A stretch of DNA of 64,000 nucleotides from Sporolactobacillus shoreicorticis (GTDB lineage: Bacteria > Bacillota > Bacilli > Bacillales > Sporolactobacillaceae). This document shows positions 25,626 through 34,336 of this stretch, piece after piece. Numbering within the stretch: position 1 is the stretch's first letter; the number at the start of each line of letters is the position of its first letter. The translations under genes were made by a program, and so were the position numbers. Location of the stretch: positions 124,001-188,000 of the forward strand of contig NZ_JAMXWM010000005.1 in assembly GCF_024125445.1 (NCBI RefSeq). The letters run 5' to 3'. A model generated the notes under the pieces. That model did not search any database. It saw only the letters and a list, made by a program, of their open reading frames with translations, and had not been told where the DNA came from.

Positions 25626-26474
25626 TTGCAGCAGCATTGGAAGAGACAAGCTCAAGCTTGTCTTTTGCCGCTTGCGGCCGTATTGCTTTTATTTCTTACG
25701 GTACCGCTTGTCATTATGATTCGGCAAAGTTTCGGTGATCAAAGCGGTGCTGGATTCTCGTTTGCGAATTTCATGCAGATCCTGAGTCAGCCGTTCTATT
25801 ATGACGCGTTTCGCAACAGCTTCTTTATTTCAATCTATTCTGCACTTGCAGGTCTTGTTCTAGCACTGTTCGTGGCTGCGGCACTTGCCCGGATGAATGA
25901 GAAAGCACAGGAACGGATCATTTTATTTATTAACATGACGGCAAACTTTGCCGGTGTACCGCTTGCCTTTGCTTATATTATTTTGCTGGGCAACGCAGGA
26001 TTTGTGACGTTGGTTTTGCAGCATATGGGCATTTCTTTACAGAGCTTTTTTAATTTGTATTCATGGCAGGGTCTTGCATTAACGTATGTCTATTTTCAAG
26101 TGCCTCTTGGTGTGTTATTTTTGTATCCTGCATTTAAAGGGATGGATCAGCGTTGGGCTGAGGCAGCTTCATTGCTCGGAGCCAGCCGTTTTTCCTTTTG
26201 GGCGCGTATTGGCATCCCTCATATTTTGCCCAGTGTTCTTGGGACGTTCATTATTCTGTTTGCGAATGGAATGGGGACCTATGAAACGGCCTATGCCTTG
26301 GTTGGGGGCACAGTTAGCTTGGTCACCACACGCATTGCCAGTTCGGTATCCGGTGATATTTTTGCCCAGCCTCAGATTGGCAGTGCGATGGCCGTTCTGT
26401 TTTCGATACTGATGATTGCTGTTCTGATTGCGAATCAGTATTTACTGCGTCTCTTTAGGAGGGATCTTAAATGA
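25626..26474 (+). CDS. ABC transporter permease (first subunit)
   Basis: The TTG start lies behind AAAGGAGTGAAG. The 282-residue product has six membrane segments and the EAA loop EAASLLGASRFSFWARIGIPHILPS that contacts the ATPase. It belongs to the PotB/CysW-like permease class used for polyamine, spermidine, phosphonate and sulfate importers. It overlaps the second permease by ATGA. Confidence 0.88.
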   Translation: MQQHWKRQAQACLLPLAAVLLLFLTVPLVIMIRQSFGDQSGAGFSFANFMQILSQPFYYDAFRNSFFISIYSALAGLVLALFVAAALARMNEKAQERIILFINMTANFAGVPLAFAYIILLGNAGFVTLVLQHMGISLQSFFNLYSWQGLALTYVYFQVPLGVLFLYPAFKGMDQRWAEAASLLGASRFSFWARIGIPHILPSVLGTFIILFANGMGTYETAYALVGGTVSLVTTRIASSVSGDIFAQPQIGSAMAVLFSILMIAVLIANQYLLRLFRRDLK

Positions 26475-27316
26475 GAAATGTGAACCGGCTCATTATCAGC
26501 CTATTTGTTGCCTTTATGTGCCTGCCGATTTTGATTACGCTCGTCTATTCATTTGCCACTGAATGGGGTAAATCCATTTTCCCTTCAGGATATACATTCA
26601 AATGGTATCTCCAGCTCTATAAAGATCCCCAGTTTATTGCAGCTATTTTACGTTCATTGCTGTTGACTGTGGTCACACTTGGTGCCGTACTTGTGATTCT
26701 CGTCCCGAGTATTGCACTTGTTGCGATCTATCTGCCTAAATATGATCGTTTTTTTAAACCAACCGTCCTGTTGCCGTATGCTATTCCCGGAGTTGTGCTG
26801 GCTACGGGTCTGATGCGGACGTATACAAATGGTTTTGTTCCGCTGTTTGCTGTTTTATCCGGCGGACTCTTTATTTATTCGCTGCCCTTTATGTATCAAA
26901 GCGTGCGCAGTAGTTTGCAGGAGATTGATGGCGCGCGTTTAATGGAGGCAGCGGAAGTGCTGGGCGCTTCAAAGGTTTACGCATTCATTCGCATTCTGCT
27001 CCCCAACATCAAGATCGGCATCATGGTCGGAAGCCTGCTGACCTTTTCCGCATTTTTTGGTGAATTTCAATTGACGAATATGATTCTTGGCGGCGATTTT
27101 GAAACCATTCGTATTTATATGCTTCGTGTGATGAAAGTTAATGGCCATCTGTCGAGCAGCGTGGTCATGACCTACTTAATTCTGCTGATCATGGTCAGTG
27201 CGCTGATTGTGAAAGTGACCAATATTAACCGAAAACGTATCATTGTACCTCACGATGAAGCTGCTTTAAATTCTAATGTAAAAAGGAGCCCGGCAAATGA
27301 GCTACTTAACCATTGA
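26471..27316 (+). CDS. ABC transporter permease (second subunit)
   Basis: This 281-residue protein has six membrane segments and the EAA loop EAAEVLGASKVYAFIRILLPNIKIG (PotC-like). Its ATG overlaps the first permease stop, and its last 20 bases overlap the ATPase gene, so stoichiometry is set by translational coupling. Confidence 0.88.
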   Translation: MRNVNRLIISLFVAFMCLPILITLVYSFATEWGKSIFPSGYTFKWYLQLYKDPQFIAAILRSLLLTVVTLGAVLVILVPSIALVAIYLPKYDRFFKPTVLLPYAIPGVVLATGLMRTYTNGFVPLFAVLSGGLFIYSLPFMYQSVRSSLQEIDGARLMEAAEVLGASKVYAFIRILLPNIKIGIMVGSLLTFSAFFGEFQLTNMILGGDFETIRIYMLRVMKVNGHLSSSVVMTYLILLIMVSALIVKVTNINRKRIIVPHDEAALNSNVKRSPANELLNH

Positions 27317-28301
27317 AAACTTGAATCTGGAGCTTGGCGGAAAAATGATTCTTACGGATCTTAATCTATCGATTGAAAAGGGTCAATTAATTTCGCTTCT
27401 CGGTCCAAGCGGTTGCGGGAAATCGACCTTGTTGCGGGGAATTTCCGGCCTTAACTCAATTAAAAGCGGAAAAGTTATGATCGATGGACAGGACATAACG
27501 AAGCTCGCACCTAAAAAAAGGGAAGTAGGAATGGTTTTCCAGTCCTACGCCCTGTTTCCCAACCTTACTGTAGCCGATAACGTAGCGTTCGGTCTAGCTA
27601 TGAAAAGGGTCAAGAAGGATGCGGTGAACAAGAAGGTCGCTCAAATCTTAGAATTAGTAGGACTTGAAGATAAGGCTAAGTCGTACCCGAGTGAATTATC
27701 GGGTGGGCAGCAGCAGCGTGTCGCTCTTGCACGATCTATTGTTGTTGAGCCTAAGGTTCTTCTTCTTGATGAACCGCTCAGTGCACTCGATGCGCAGATC
27801 CGCAGGCAATTGCGGCTCGAACTATGCCGCTTGCAAAGAAAGCTGGGCATCACGATGATTTTTGTTACGCATGATCAGGAAGAAGCGATGACGATATCCG
27901 ATCGTATCTTTGTCATGCACAAGGGAAAAATTGCTCAAGAAGGTACACCAAGCGAGGTTTATTTCCATCCGCAAAATGAATTTGTTGCCGGTTTTATCGG
28001 TAATTACAACAAACTAAATAAAATGCAGGTTGAGCAACTATTTGGCTCTCTGGACAAGGATGGAAGTACGTATGTTTTGCGTCCGGAGGCCATTGACTTC
28101 ACACCTCAGGCTCATGCTGTTTCAGTGGTGGGACAAATCATAGAGCGGCATATTCTTGGAAATGTGGTTCGTTGCACGGTTCAAACACAGCATGGGACAC
28201 TTTGGGTTGACCGGATAAATCAAGGACAAGCAGAATTGGATGAATCAAAAGATGTCACGCTCTTTATTCGTCAAGAGGATGTCGTGACACTGCATCAATA
28301 A
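27297..28301 (+). CDS. ABC transporter ATP-binding protein (PotA/PhnT-like)
   Basis: The 334-residue product has Walker A GPSGCGKST, Q-loop FQSYALFPN, signature LSGGQQQRVALARS, Walker B VLLLDEPLSALD and the switch His in FVTHDQEEAM. A C-terminal TOBE_2 domain (about 240-330) is typical of MOI-type importers such as those for polyamines, iron, sulfate and aminoethylphosphonate. It completes the importer with the two permeases. Confidence 0.9.
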   Translation: MSYLTIENLNLELGGKMILTDLNLSIEKGQLISLLGPSGCGKSTLLRGISGLNSIKSGKVMIDGQDITKLAPKKREVGMVFQSYALFPNLTVADNVAFGLAMKRVKKDAVNKKVAQILELVGLEDKAKSYPSELSGGQQQRVALARSIVVEPKVLLLDEPLSALDAQIRRQLRLELCRLQRKLGITMIFVTHDQEEAMTISDRIFVMHKGKIAQEGTPSEVYFHPQNEFVAGFIGNYNKLNKMQVEQLFGSLDKDGSTYVLRPEAIDFTPQAHAVSVVGQIIERHILGNVVRCTVQTQHGTLWVDRINQGQAELDESKDVTLFIRQEDVVTLHQ

Positions 28302-28342
28302 CAACCACCAAAATTTTAGACCGAGTTAGGGGAAAGACAGCT

Positions 28343-29185
28343 ATGAAATGGGATGGGCATACACACAGTGAATTTTGTCCACATGGATCGGGCGAGGATA
28401 CAGAACTATTCATCCGATCGGCAATAAAGCAGGGAATGACCGATTATTCGATTACGGAACACGCGCCGCTTCCGCCTGATTTCTTAGCTCGGTGCGCTGG
28501 TGCCCAAAGAGCAATTGATACAGCGGGTATAGCGATTCATGATGTAGAGCCCTACCTAAAGAAAATGAATCGTTTAAAACAGAAGTATCGTTCTCATCTG
28601 AATATTCATGTTGGCTTTGAAATCGATTATCTCAGTGATTACGAAGATTGGACGCGAGCCTTTTTAAATGAATATGGTCAATACAGTGACAACAGTATCC
28701 TTTCCCTGCATTTTCTTCAAGGAAGCGGAGGTTATCGGGCCATTGACTATAGCGCAGAAGACTATCTGCAAGGAATCGCAGCCTTTTATGGCAGCTTTCA
28801 ATTTGCCCAAGAGGCGTATTTCGAGATGATGCGTCATATGGTAAAAGCAGATCTCGGCATTTATAAACCAAAGCGAATTGGTCATATGACATTATGCCGA
28901 AAGTTTAAAAATTATTTTACAAAAGAAGATACCGGCTTTTCTGCGGAAACAGAACGGCTTATTGATAGCTTTCTGAATGAGGTACTTATTGGTGAATATA
29001 TGCTCGATTACAACACGTCCGGTATGTTTAAAGAATGGTGTGGCGAGCCTTACCCTTCTGATGAATGCATGATTAAAATCGTTCAAAAACATATTCCGCT
29101 TGTTTTCGGATCTGATGCACATTTTCCAAAGGATGTCGGTGGAGGTTATGAGCGTTTTGAAAGCTGGACTGTACCAAATACTTAA
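28343..29185 (+). CDS. PHP-family phosphoesterase (HisJ-like)
   Basis: This 280-residue protein opens with the PHP motif DGHTHSEFCPHGSG and follows with ITEHAPLPPDF, GFEIDYL, ILSLHFLQ and RIGHMTL. The C-terminal GSDAHFPKDVGGG provides the last metal ligands. PHP proteins bind a trinuclear metal centre and hydrolyse phosphomonoesters; HisJ is histidinol phosphatase, but no other his gene is present. As the last gene of the importer operon it probably removes phosphate from the product of the upstream phosphodiesterase. It lies 41 bases after the ATPase gene with its own ribosome binding site (AGGGGAAAG). Confidence 0.82.
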   Translation: MKWDGHTHSEFCPHGSGEDTELFIRSAIKQGMTDYSITEHAPLPPDFLARCAGAQRAIDTAGIAIHDVEPYLKKMNRLKQKYRSHLNIHVGFEIDYLSDYEDWTRAFLNEYGQYSDNSILSLHFLQGSGGYRAIDYSAEDYLQGIAAFYGSFQFAQEAYFEMMRHMVKADLGIYKPKRIGHMTLCRKFKNYFTKEDTGFSAETERLIDSFLNEVLIGEYMLDYNTSGMFKEWCGEPYPSDECMIKIVQKHIPLVFGSDAHFPKDVGGGYERFESWTVPNT

Positions 29186-29350
29186 AATTATTAAATAAGA
29201 TAACGTTTGCAGATTGGCACCGCAGCGTTCTTCCATTAGATTCCATGCTTCAATCATCCTTTCTGTTCGGTTATCCGGGTTTATACAGATCATCTCTTTG
29301 ATTAGAATTTGGTCACATTCCGACCAACGGGGCTTATGAGCAGCACGCAC
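29186..29350 (-). other. Possible gene fragment in a 376-bp gap
   Basis: The gap 29186-29561 contains no complete gene. On the minus strand the segment KPRWSECDQILIKEMICINP through NLMEERCGANLQTLSYL looks protein-like, with a Trp-rich Myb/SANT-like feel, but it runs without a stop into the antisense of the PHP gene. It may be a truncated relic. No homology can be confirmed by eye. Confidence 0.25.
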
Positions 29351-29561
29351 TTCGATGAGCTCCCTACAGCATCATATATCTGTAAAATTATTGGATGATA
29401 CAAGTTATCTGGAGATCGTTTGAAAATCGTCAAAAATAGGTGATGCGATTTGGAGAAATCATGAAACAGCTTCTGCACATTGATTCATGTATTCGACTAA
29501 AAAGTTTGTCTTTGCTTTATAGTGAATGAAACATACTTTTGCTGACGAGGAGTTGTAGTTA

Positions 29562-30011
29562 ATGGATTATCGATATTTGATGGGTATTGAGGGTTACATC
29601 TATTTAAATCAATTGTTTGAACCCGAAGAAAATGCACTGTGTGTACGCATTGATCGATGCATGGTTAACGATAAAAAAGGATTGGCTGACCTTGGCGATC
29701 AGCAGATTGAAACTTTCGCTATTGAGGCTGATACGCATCAGCCCATTTTGCAACTGTATTTTGACACCTATGTATCCTACTCCGTTATTAACGAATCATT
29801 TACTGTAATAGATGACTATGAACAATTCAAAGGAAAGATATTCCGTATTTATTCCAAGTCCAGATATTTGGATTTTGTTAAACGCGGAACGATCGCTGAG
29901 GAATTAGTTCCCGACGAACAGTTTACTCACTATCAAATCCCTTGCTTAAATCACATAATCGATATTGTTTCCTATGATGAACCGACAATTACTGAACTGG
30001 AGAGGGATTAA
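29562..30011 (+). CDS. Hypothetical protein
   Basis: This 149-residue acidic soluble protein starts MDYRYLMGIEGYIYLNQLF and has alternating beta-type segments (LCVRIDRCMV, PILQLYFDTYVSYSV). It has no signal peptide or membrane segment. GAGGAG precedes the ATG with a slightly long spacing. I recognise no family. Its position before pepX, with a separate promoter between them, gives no functional clue. Confidence 0.6.
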   Translation: MDYRYLMGIEGYIYLNQLFEPEENALCVRIDRCMVNDKKGLADLGDQQIETFAIEADTHQPILQLYFDTYVSYSVINESFTVIDDYEQFKGKIFRIYSKSRYLDFVKRGTIAEELVPDEQFTHYQIPCLNHIIDIVSYDEPTITELERD

Positions 30012-30059
30012 TATTCAGTAGAACGATTCATAGCTGCCGTTTCAATAGATCAAATACAT

Positions 30060-30099
30060 CCTCAGTGAGTGCTATAATGATTGCAGTTACTTACTGAGG
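30060..30099. promoter_or_regulatory. pepX promoter with inverted repeat flanking the -10
   Basis: CCTCAGTGAGT (30060-30070) and ACTTACTGAGG (30089-30099) form an 11-bp inverted repeat with one mismatch. TATAAT (30073-30078) lies inside the spacer. Because the left arm is upstream of the expected start of transcription, a DNA operator is more likely than an RNA hairpin. The right arm ends just at the pepX ribosome binding site. Confidence 0.5.
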
Positions 30100-30109
30100 A
30101 GTTTTGTTG

Positions 30110-32539
30110 ATGAAAAACAATCAATTTGCACGGATAAGCGCCGATCACCAGACTGTGATCGATGAATTACAGCAGATTCATTTTATGGATAATGAAGTTA
30201 ACGAGGCATCGACATCGGCAGCAGCCTATCGTTTGCTGCTCAGAAAAGCATGTGTAAACGTGCAGGGCGAACATGGATTTGATACGAAACTGCGAAACTA
30301 TTTAGCGACTCCCGATACTGATCTCAAAGACTACTTGAATGCTGGCGAACCGATTACGGCAGAAGTCTTCTATTTAGTCGTGCTGCAGCTGTGCGGTTTT
30401 TTGCCGGGGGACGATTTTTCGATGGATGAACCGCTTGCCGCGATGAAAGAGATGCAGCTGCCGATGCTTGAGGCCGTCGGAGCATGGACCAGGGCACAGG
30501 TATTGGACGCCTGGTATTTATTGCTGACCACGCACACCAAGGATGGGCAGACATTTCTCGATTTGCTGACGAATCAGGGCTATTTTGTTCCGTTTTATGA
30601 CCTGTCCGCGCGGCAGAAGCCGCTTTTTTTCAATGGTAAATCCCAAGCTGTGTTTGATACATCCAAGCTGATTTGTGAGGTCGTTTATGTCGAGTCTTCT
30701 GTTGATTCGGATCATGACGGCAACAGGGATCTGTTAAAGGTTGAAATCATACGTCCGGCGGATACGGAAAATGGATTGAAGGTTCCGGCACTTTTTACGG
30801 CCAGTCCTTACAATCAGGATACGAATGATGAAGCCGGAGCTAAAGCAATGCATAAAGTTAATGTCCCCTTGACCGAAAAGCAGCCGAATAATCTCAGCTA
30901 TAAAGACATCGCGTATCATGATGAAAAAATGGAGCTGCCTGATCCTCGCTCGATCAATGGAGAAACAAAATACGCAGCGGAGACGTTCAGCCGCGAATAT
31001 TCCTATACATTGAACGATTATTTCCTGGCGCGAGGGTTTGCGGCTGTATATTCCGCGGGCATTGGCACTCTAGACTCGGACGGGATTCAGACCTGCGGCA
31101 ATCCGCAGCAAACAGAAGCCACAATTAATGTCATTGAATGGCTCAATGGCAAACGGTGCGCGTATACGAATCGAACAGATCACATCGCGATCACCGCATG
31201 GTGGTGCAATGGTTCTGTGGCGATGACTGGCCGCTCATATCTGGGAACCTTAGCGACTGCTGCCGCCACAACCGGAGTTGAGGGATTAAAGACGATCATT
31301 TCCGAAGCGGCGATCTCTTCATGGTATGGCTATTACCGCGAAGGCGGGCTAATGATCGCCCCGGATGGTTATCCAGGTGAAGATGCCGATGTTCTGGCGA
31401 TTGAAACGATGAGCCGGATGAAGGCCGCTGCCGATTATCATTTGCACATCAAAGATTACTTTGACATGCAGATGAAGAAGATGGCACGCGACATGGAGCG
31501 TGAATCCGGCAACTATAATACGTTCTGGGACGCGCGCAACTATCTTAAAAAGGTGAAGAACATTAAATGCGACGTGCTGATGGTTCACGGTTTGAATGAT
31601 TGGAATGTGAAACCGGGTCAGGTGGAACAGCTTTGGCAGGCGCTGCGGGACGTGCCGGTGACGAAGAAAATCATTCTGCACCAAGGGCAGCACATCTACA
31701 TTAATGCTTTTCGTTCGATTGATTACACAGACATGATCAACCTGTGGATCAGTCATGAACTCTACGGTGTCCAAAACGGGGCGAAGGAGCTTTTACCCAA
31801 CGTGATTGTGCAGGACAATGTGATTCCTGAGACATGGACGGTCTATCAAGATTGGTCTGAGCCGAGCATGGCGAGGGAAACCTATCACTTTTCTGAAGGA
31901 AAGTTAGACATTGCTTCAACTGGTTACAAAGTGGTGACCTTCAAAGACAGTCTTCCGTTCGATCACTTTAAGCGCTATGCGGAGCATCTTGACCAATGGC
32001 AACGCGATATCTTGGCTGAGGAACCAAATGATTTGAGCGCAAATCGCCTGCTGTTCAAAACGGTTCCTGTAGATAAGGACATGATCATTGACGGACGGGT
32101 GCGCGTTCATGTTCAGGCGTCCTCGAACCATTCCTTTGGTATGCTGAGCTTCCAGCTGGTCGATTACGGAGAAGCAAAACGATTCAACGTATCTCCAACG
32201 CCAATTCCTATGAGAAAAATAGGTCTGGGTTATCGTTGGCGTGAGGATCAGCTTCGTGAATTTACCTTGGCCAAGTTTGCCACACCGTTCAAAATGATTT
32301 CAAAGGGGCATATCAACCTGCAGAATCGAGAAAATGCCTGGAAGGTTGACGAATTAAAACCGGATCAATTTTATAGTATTGATGTAGATTTGCAGCCGAC
32401 CTTCCATCGATTAGCCGCCGGACATCAGTTGGGACTGGTTGTGTACGCGACAGACTTTGGAATGACCGTACGCGGCAATCAGGATCTGCGTTATTCACTC
32501 GAATTGGGCAACTGCCGGTTGGATGTACCGCTTCGGTGA
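30110..32539 (+). CDS. pepX: Xaa-Pro dipeptidyl-peptidase
   Basis: This 809-residue peptidase of family S15 has the usual PepX layout: an N-terminal helical domain (about 1-150) and the hydrolase core with the nucleophile in GRSYLGTLA. MVHGLNDWNVKP (Asp region) and LHQGQHIYINA (His) follow. The C-terminal beta-sandwich begins near residue 590. It removes X-Pro dipeptides from peptides in the cytoplasm and is typical of lactic acid bacteria and some Bacilli. The ATG at 30110 follows GAGGAG by seven bases. A promoter and operator-like repeat lie immediately upstream. Confidence 0.93.
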   Translation: MKNNQFARISADHQTVIDELQQIHFMDNEVNEASTSAAAYRLLLRKACVNVQGEHGFDTKLRNYLATPDTDLKDYLNAGEPITAEVFYLVVLQLCGFLPGDDFSMDEPLAAMKEMQLPMLEAVGAWTRAQVLDAWYLLLTTHTKDGQTFLDLLTNQGYFVPFYDLSARQKPLFFNGKSQAVFDTSKLICEVVYVESSVDSDHDGNRDLLKVEIIRPADTENGLKVPALFTASPYNQDTNDEAGAKAMHKVNVPLTEKQPNNLSYKDIAYHDEKMELPDPRSINGETKYAAETFSREYSYTLNDYFLARGFAAVYSAGIGTLDSDGIQTCGNPQQTEATINVIEWLNGKRCAYTNRTDHIAITAWWCNGSVAMTGRSYLGTLATAAATTGVEGLKTIISEAAISSWYGYYREGGLMIAPDGYPGEDADVLAIETMSRMKAAADYHLHIKDYFDMQMKKMARDMERESGNYNTFWDARNYLKKVKNIKCDVLMVHGLNDWNVKPGQVEQLWQALRDVPVTKKIILHQGQHIYINAFRSIDYTDMINLWISHELYGVQNGAKELLPNVIVQDNVIPETWTVYQDWSEPSMARETYHFSEGKLDIASTGYKVVTFKDSLPFDHFKRYAEHLDQWQRDILAEEPNDLSANRLLFKTVPVDKDMIIDGRVRVHVQASSNHSFGMLSFQLVDYGEAKRFNVSPTPIPMRKIGLGYRWREDQLREFTLAKFATPFKMISKGHINLQNRENAWKVDELKPDQFYSIDVDLQPTFHRLAAGHQLGLVVYATDFGMTVRGNQDLRYSLELGNCRLDVPLR

Positions 32540-32600
32540 TTTTTCGATTGATCCGCTGCCGAACGAAGTGTCGATCTGTAGGGTTGGGGGGATCAAGTCA

Positions 32601-33350
32601 GTGGAACTAGGAACTCCTATAGCTATTGGAAATACAGCGAAAATTTACCTTCACGAGAATAAGATTTATAAACTTTTTAATGATTATTTGCCCAATACGG
32701 AATCATCGTATGAAGCAAATAAGCAAGGATATGCTTACTCGTGCGGACTCTCTGTTCCTAAAGTAATCGATGTCACGAAAATCAATGGGAAACAGACAAT
32801 TATAATGGAGTATATCAAAGGAAGACTTTTAGGCGTACTTATCAAGAACGATGTGAAGCACGCAAAAGAGTATATAAGTGTATTTGTTGATGTACAACAA
32901 AACATTCATCAGATTATTGCAGATGATCTTGAACCAATGTCTAAAAAGCTACGCCGTCAAATTCGTTCAGCACATCATCTGGATGAAAGGCTTAAGACTG
33001 CTTTACTACAAAAGTTAGATTCAATCTCATTTGCAAATAGACTTTGCCATGGGGATTATCATCCATTTAATATAATTGTTGGTGACCACAAAAATAGGGT
33101 TATCGATTGGGTGGACGCCAGCTCAGGAGATATGCGTGCCGATGTCTATCGGACCTATCTTTTATGTTGTCAATTTTCAACTGAGTTAGCAGAAATGTAT
33201 GTGCATTTTTATTGCGAACAAAGTGGATGGTCTGAGTGTGACATTTTTCAATGGGCGCCGATCATAGCAGCGGCAAGACTGTCTGAAATTGTTTCATCAG
33301 AAAAGTCGGGACGCCTGATCGATATCATTAATCACGATTATCCTTTATAA
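32601..33350 (+). CDS. Aminoglycoside-phosphotransferase-like small-molecule kinase
   Basis: A GTG start at 32601 behind GGGGGG gives 249 residues; the frame extends upstream into pepX but has no site there. The APH/ChoK kinase motifs are clear: the N-lobe VELGTPIAIGNTAKIYLHENKIYKLF, hinge IIMEYIKGRLL, catalytic loop LCHGDYHPFNIIV, and metal-binding RVIDWVDASSGD. The family phosphorylates hydroxyls of antibiotics, choline or sugars; this short member is of unknown substrate. The N-lobe starts close to the usual position, so the protein seems complete. Confidence 0.78.
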   Translation: MELGTPIAIGNTAKIYLHENKIYKLFNDYLPNTESSYEANKQGYAYSCGLSVPKVIDVTKINGKQTIIMEYIKGRLLGVLIKNDVKHAKEYISVFVDVQQNIHQIIADDLEPMSKKLRRQIRSAHHLDERLKTALLQKLDSISFANRLCHGDYHPFNIIVGDHKNRVIDWVDASSGDMRADVYRTYLLCCQFSTELAEMYVHFYCEQSGWSECDIFQWAPIIAAARLSEIVSSEKSGRLIDIINHDYPL

Positions 33351-33401
33351 TCGTTGTTTTACCACTCATGTCTGTTAAAAGGAAGAACGGGGGGAGTCTG
33401 C

Positions 33402-33995
33402 ATGGATATAAACATTTTGCTTTTTCCTGATTTTGAAACGCTGGACGCTTTTGGTCCGGTTGAGGTTCTTGGGAGGGTCAGCGGTTATGCGCTCCATTTT
33501 GTATCAATGGGTGGCGGTTTAGTGACCAGCAGGCAGAAGACGCCAATAATGACCGAATCGATGGATCAAGCGAATGCAGCGGGAATTCTTCTGATCCCGG
33601 GCGGACAAGGAACACGGCCGCTCGTTCAGGATGAAGATTTTATAGGAAAATTGAAGTATGCGGCTGAACAAGCAGCCCATTGCTTAACCGTGTGCACCGG
33701 TTCCGCCCTTTTAGCACGGACAGAGCTGCTCAATGGCCGGAAAGCGACTTCCAATAAAATAGCTTTCGATTGGGTGAAAAGTGTGAACTCGGCGGTACAC
33801 TGGATAGAGCACGCGCGGTGGGTTACCGATGGAAAATATTATACATCCTCTGGCATTTCTGCAGGTATTGATATGACGCTGGGCTTCATTGCCGACCAAT
33901 ATGGCTCTGAACAGGCTTCGGATATTGCTCACGGTATTGAGTATGTCTGGAACAGCGACAAAACCAACGATCCATTTTCAAGAAAAAAGTATTGA
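33402..33995 (+). CDS. DJ-1/PfpI family protein
   Basis: This 197-residue protein opens MDINILLFPDFETLDAFGPVEVLG, the signature of the isonitrile-hydratase/GATase1-like AraC N-domain branch. The nucleophile elbow is CLTVCTGSALLA (Cys about 101), with TSSGISAGIDM near the C-terminus. Members include isonitrile hydratase and stress-related glyoxalases. The ATG at 33402 follows GGGGGGAG. It lacks the AraC DNA-binding tail found in many relatives. Confidence 0.82.
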   Translation: MDINILLFPDFETLDAFGPVEVLGRVSGYALHFVSMGGGLVTSRQKTPIMTESMDQANAAGILLIPGGQGTRPLVQDEDFIGKLKYAAEQAAHCLTVCTGSALLARTELLNGRKATSNKIAFDWVKSVNSAVHWIEHARWVTDGKYYTSSGISAGIDMTLGFIADQYGSEQASDIAHGIEYVWNSDKTNDPFSRKKY

Positions 33996-34033
33996 AGCAG
34001 CGACTATCGCTTTTTAATTGGATGTTCTGCCGT

Positions 34034-34072
34034 TTGACAACAGCGCTTAATTTGATTACATTGAATGTAATC
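34034..34072 (+). promoter_or_regulatory. Promoter of the ABC-F leader with palindrome over the -10
   Basis: TTGACA (34034-34039), a 17-bp spacer and TACATT (34057-34062) form a good sigma-A promoter. A perfect palindrome, GATTACATT-G-AATGTAATC (34054-34072), covers the -10 and the expected start site, so a repressor could also act here. Confidence 0.7.
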
Positions 34073-34102
34073 GAATGAACGGAAGGGGTGAACCAAGGGC
34101 CG

Positions 34103-34114
34103 ATGAAAAACTAA
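34103..34114 (+). CDS. Leader peptide uORF (Met-Lys-Asn) of the ABC-F attenuator
   Basis: ATG AAA AAC TAA follows AAGGG at short spacing; an in-frame GTG at 34088 could extend it to eight codons. Its stop codon overlaps the 5' arm of the first leader stem (34113-34121), the geometry expected for ribosome-mediated attenuation. Confidence 0.5.
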   Translation: MKN

Positions 34115-34264
34115 TCCTATTTTTTGAAACCGCCAATTGAAGGTCATGAGCGGCAGGGAAACCGTACTGCGACTATGCCTTCAAACGGAGTTCGGAATAG
34201 GATTGGTGATTCGTAGTCGGCTTGAAAAGATCCTAGTGTCTTTTTGGTGTTCGCCTATATGTGC

Positions 34265-34300
34265 AGCCTCCTATTCTGATTGTGGATAGAGGGCTTTTTT
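34265..34300 (+). terminator. Attenuator terminator before the ABC-F gene
   Basis: AGCCTCCTAT (34265-34274) pairs with ATAGAGGGCT (34286-34295) with one mismatch and one G-U, followed by a T-run to 34300. It lies 37 bases upstream of the ABC-F start. Confidence 0.7.
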
Positions 34301-34336
34301 GTGTCCCTCTGATTACGGAAAGATGGGGATGATTGG

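Larger units (their letters stand above)
34103..34300 (+). promoter_or_regulatory. Transcription-attenuation leader with alternative stems upstream of the ABC-F gene
   Basis: Stem A pairs AATCCTATT (34113-34121) with AATAGGATT (34196-34204). It encloses a nested stem, TTGAAGG/CCTTCAA (34137-34143/34178-34184). The same 3' arm (GAATAGGA, 34195-34202) can instead pair with TCCTATTC (34269-34276), which is part of the 5' arm of the terminator hairpin. Stems A and B, and B and the terminator, are therefore mutually exclusive. A ribosome stalled on the uORF would block stem A, free its 3' arm and prevent termination. All pairings are visible directly; the mechanism is inferred. Confidence 0.65.

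Noticed and set aside
28892-29185. Minus-strand frame opposite the PHP gene
   Set aside because: The part inside the PHP gene is antisense; only the stretch beyond 29186 looks protein-like, and it is listed as a doubtful fragment.
28343-29185. Assignment of the PHP protein as histidinol phosphatase
   Set aside because: No histidine biosynthesis gene is near and the gene closes an importer operon with another phosphoesterase, so the family name is kept but not the role.
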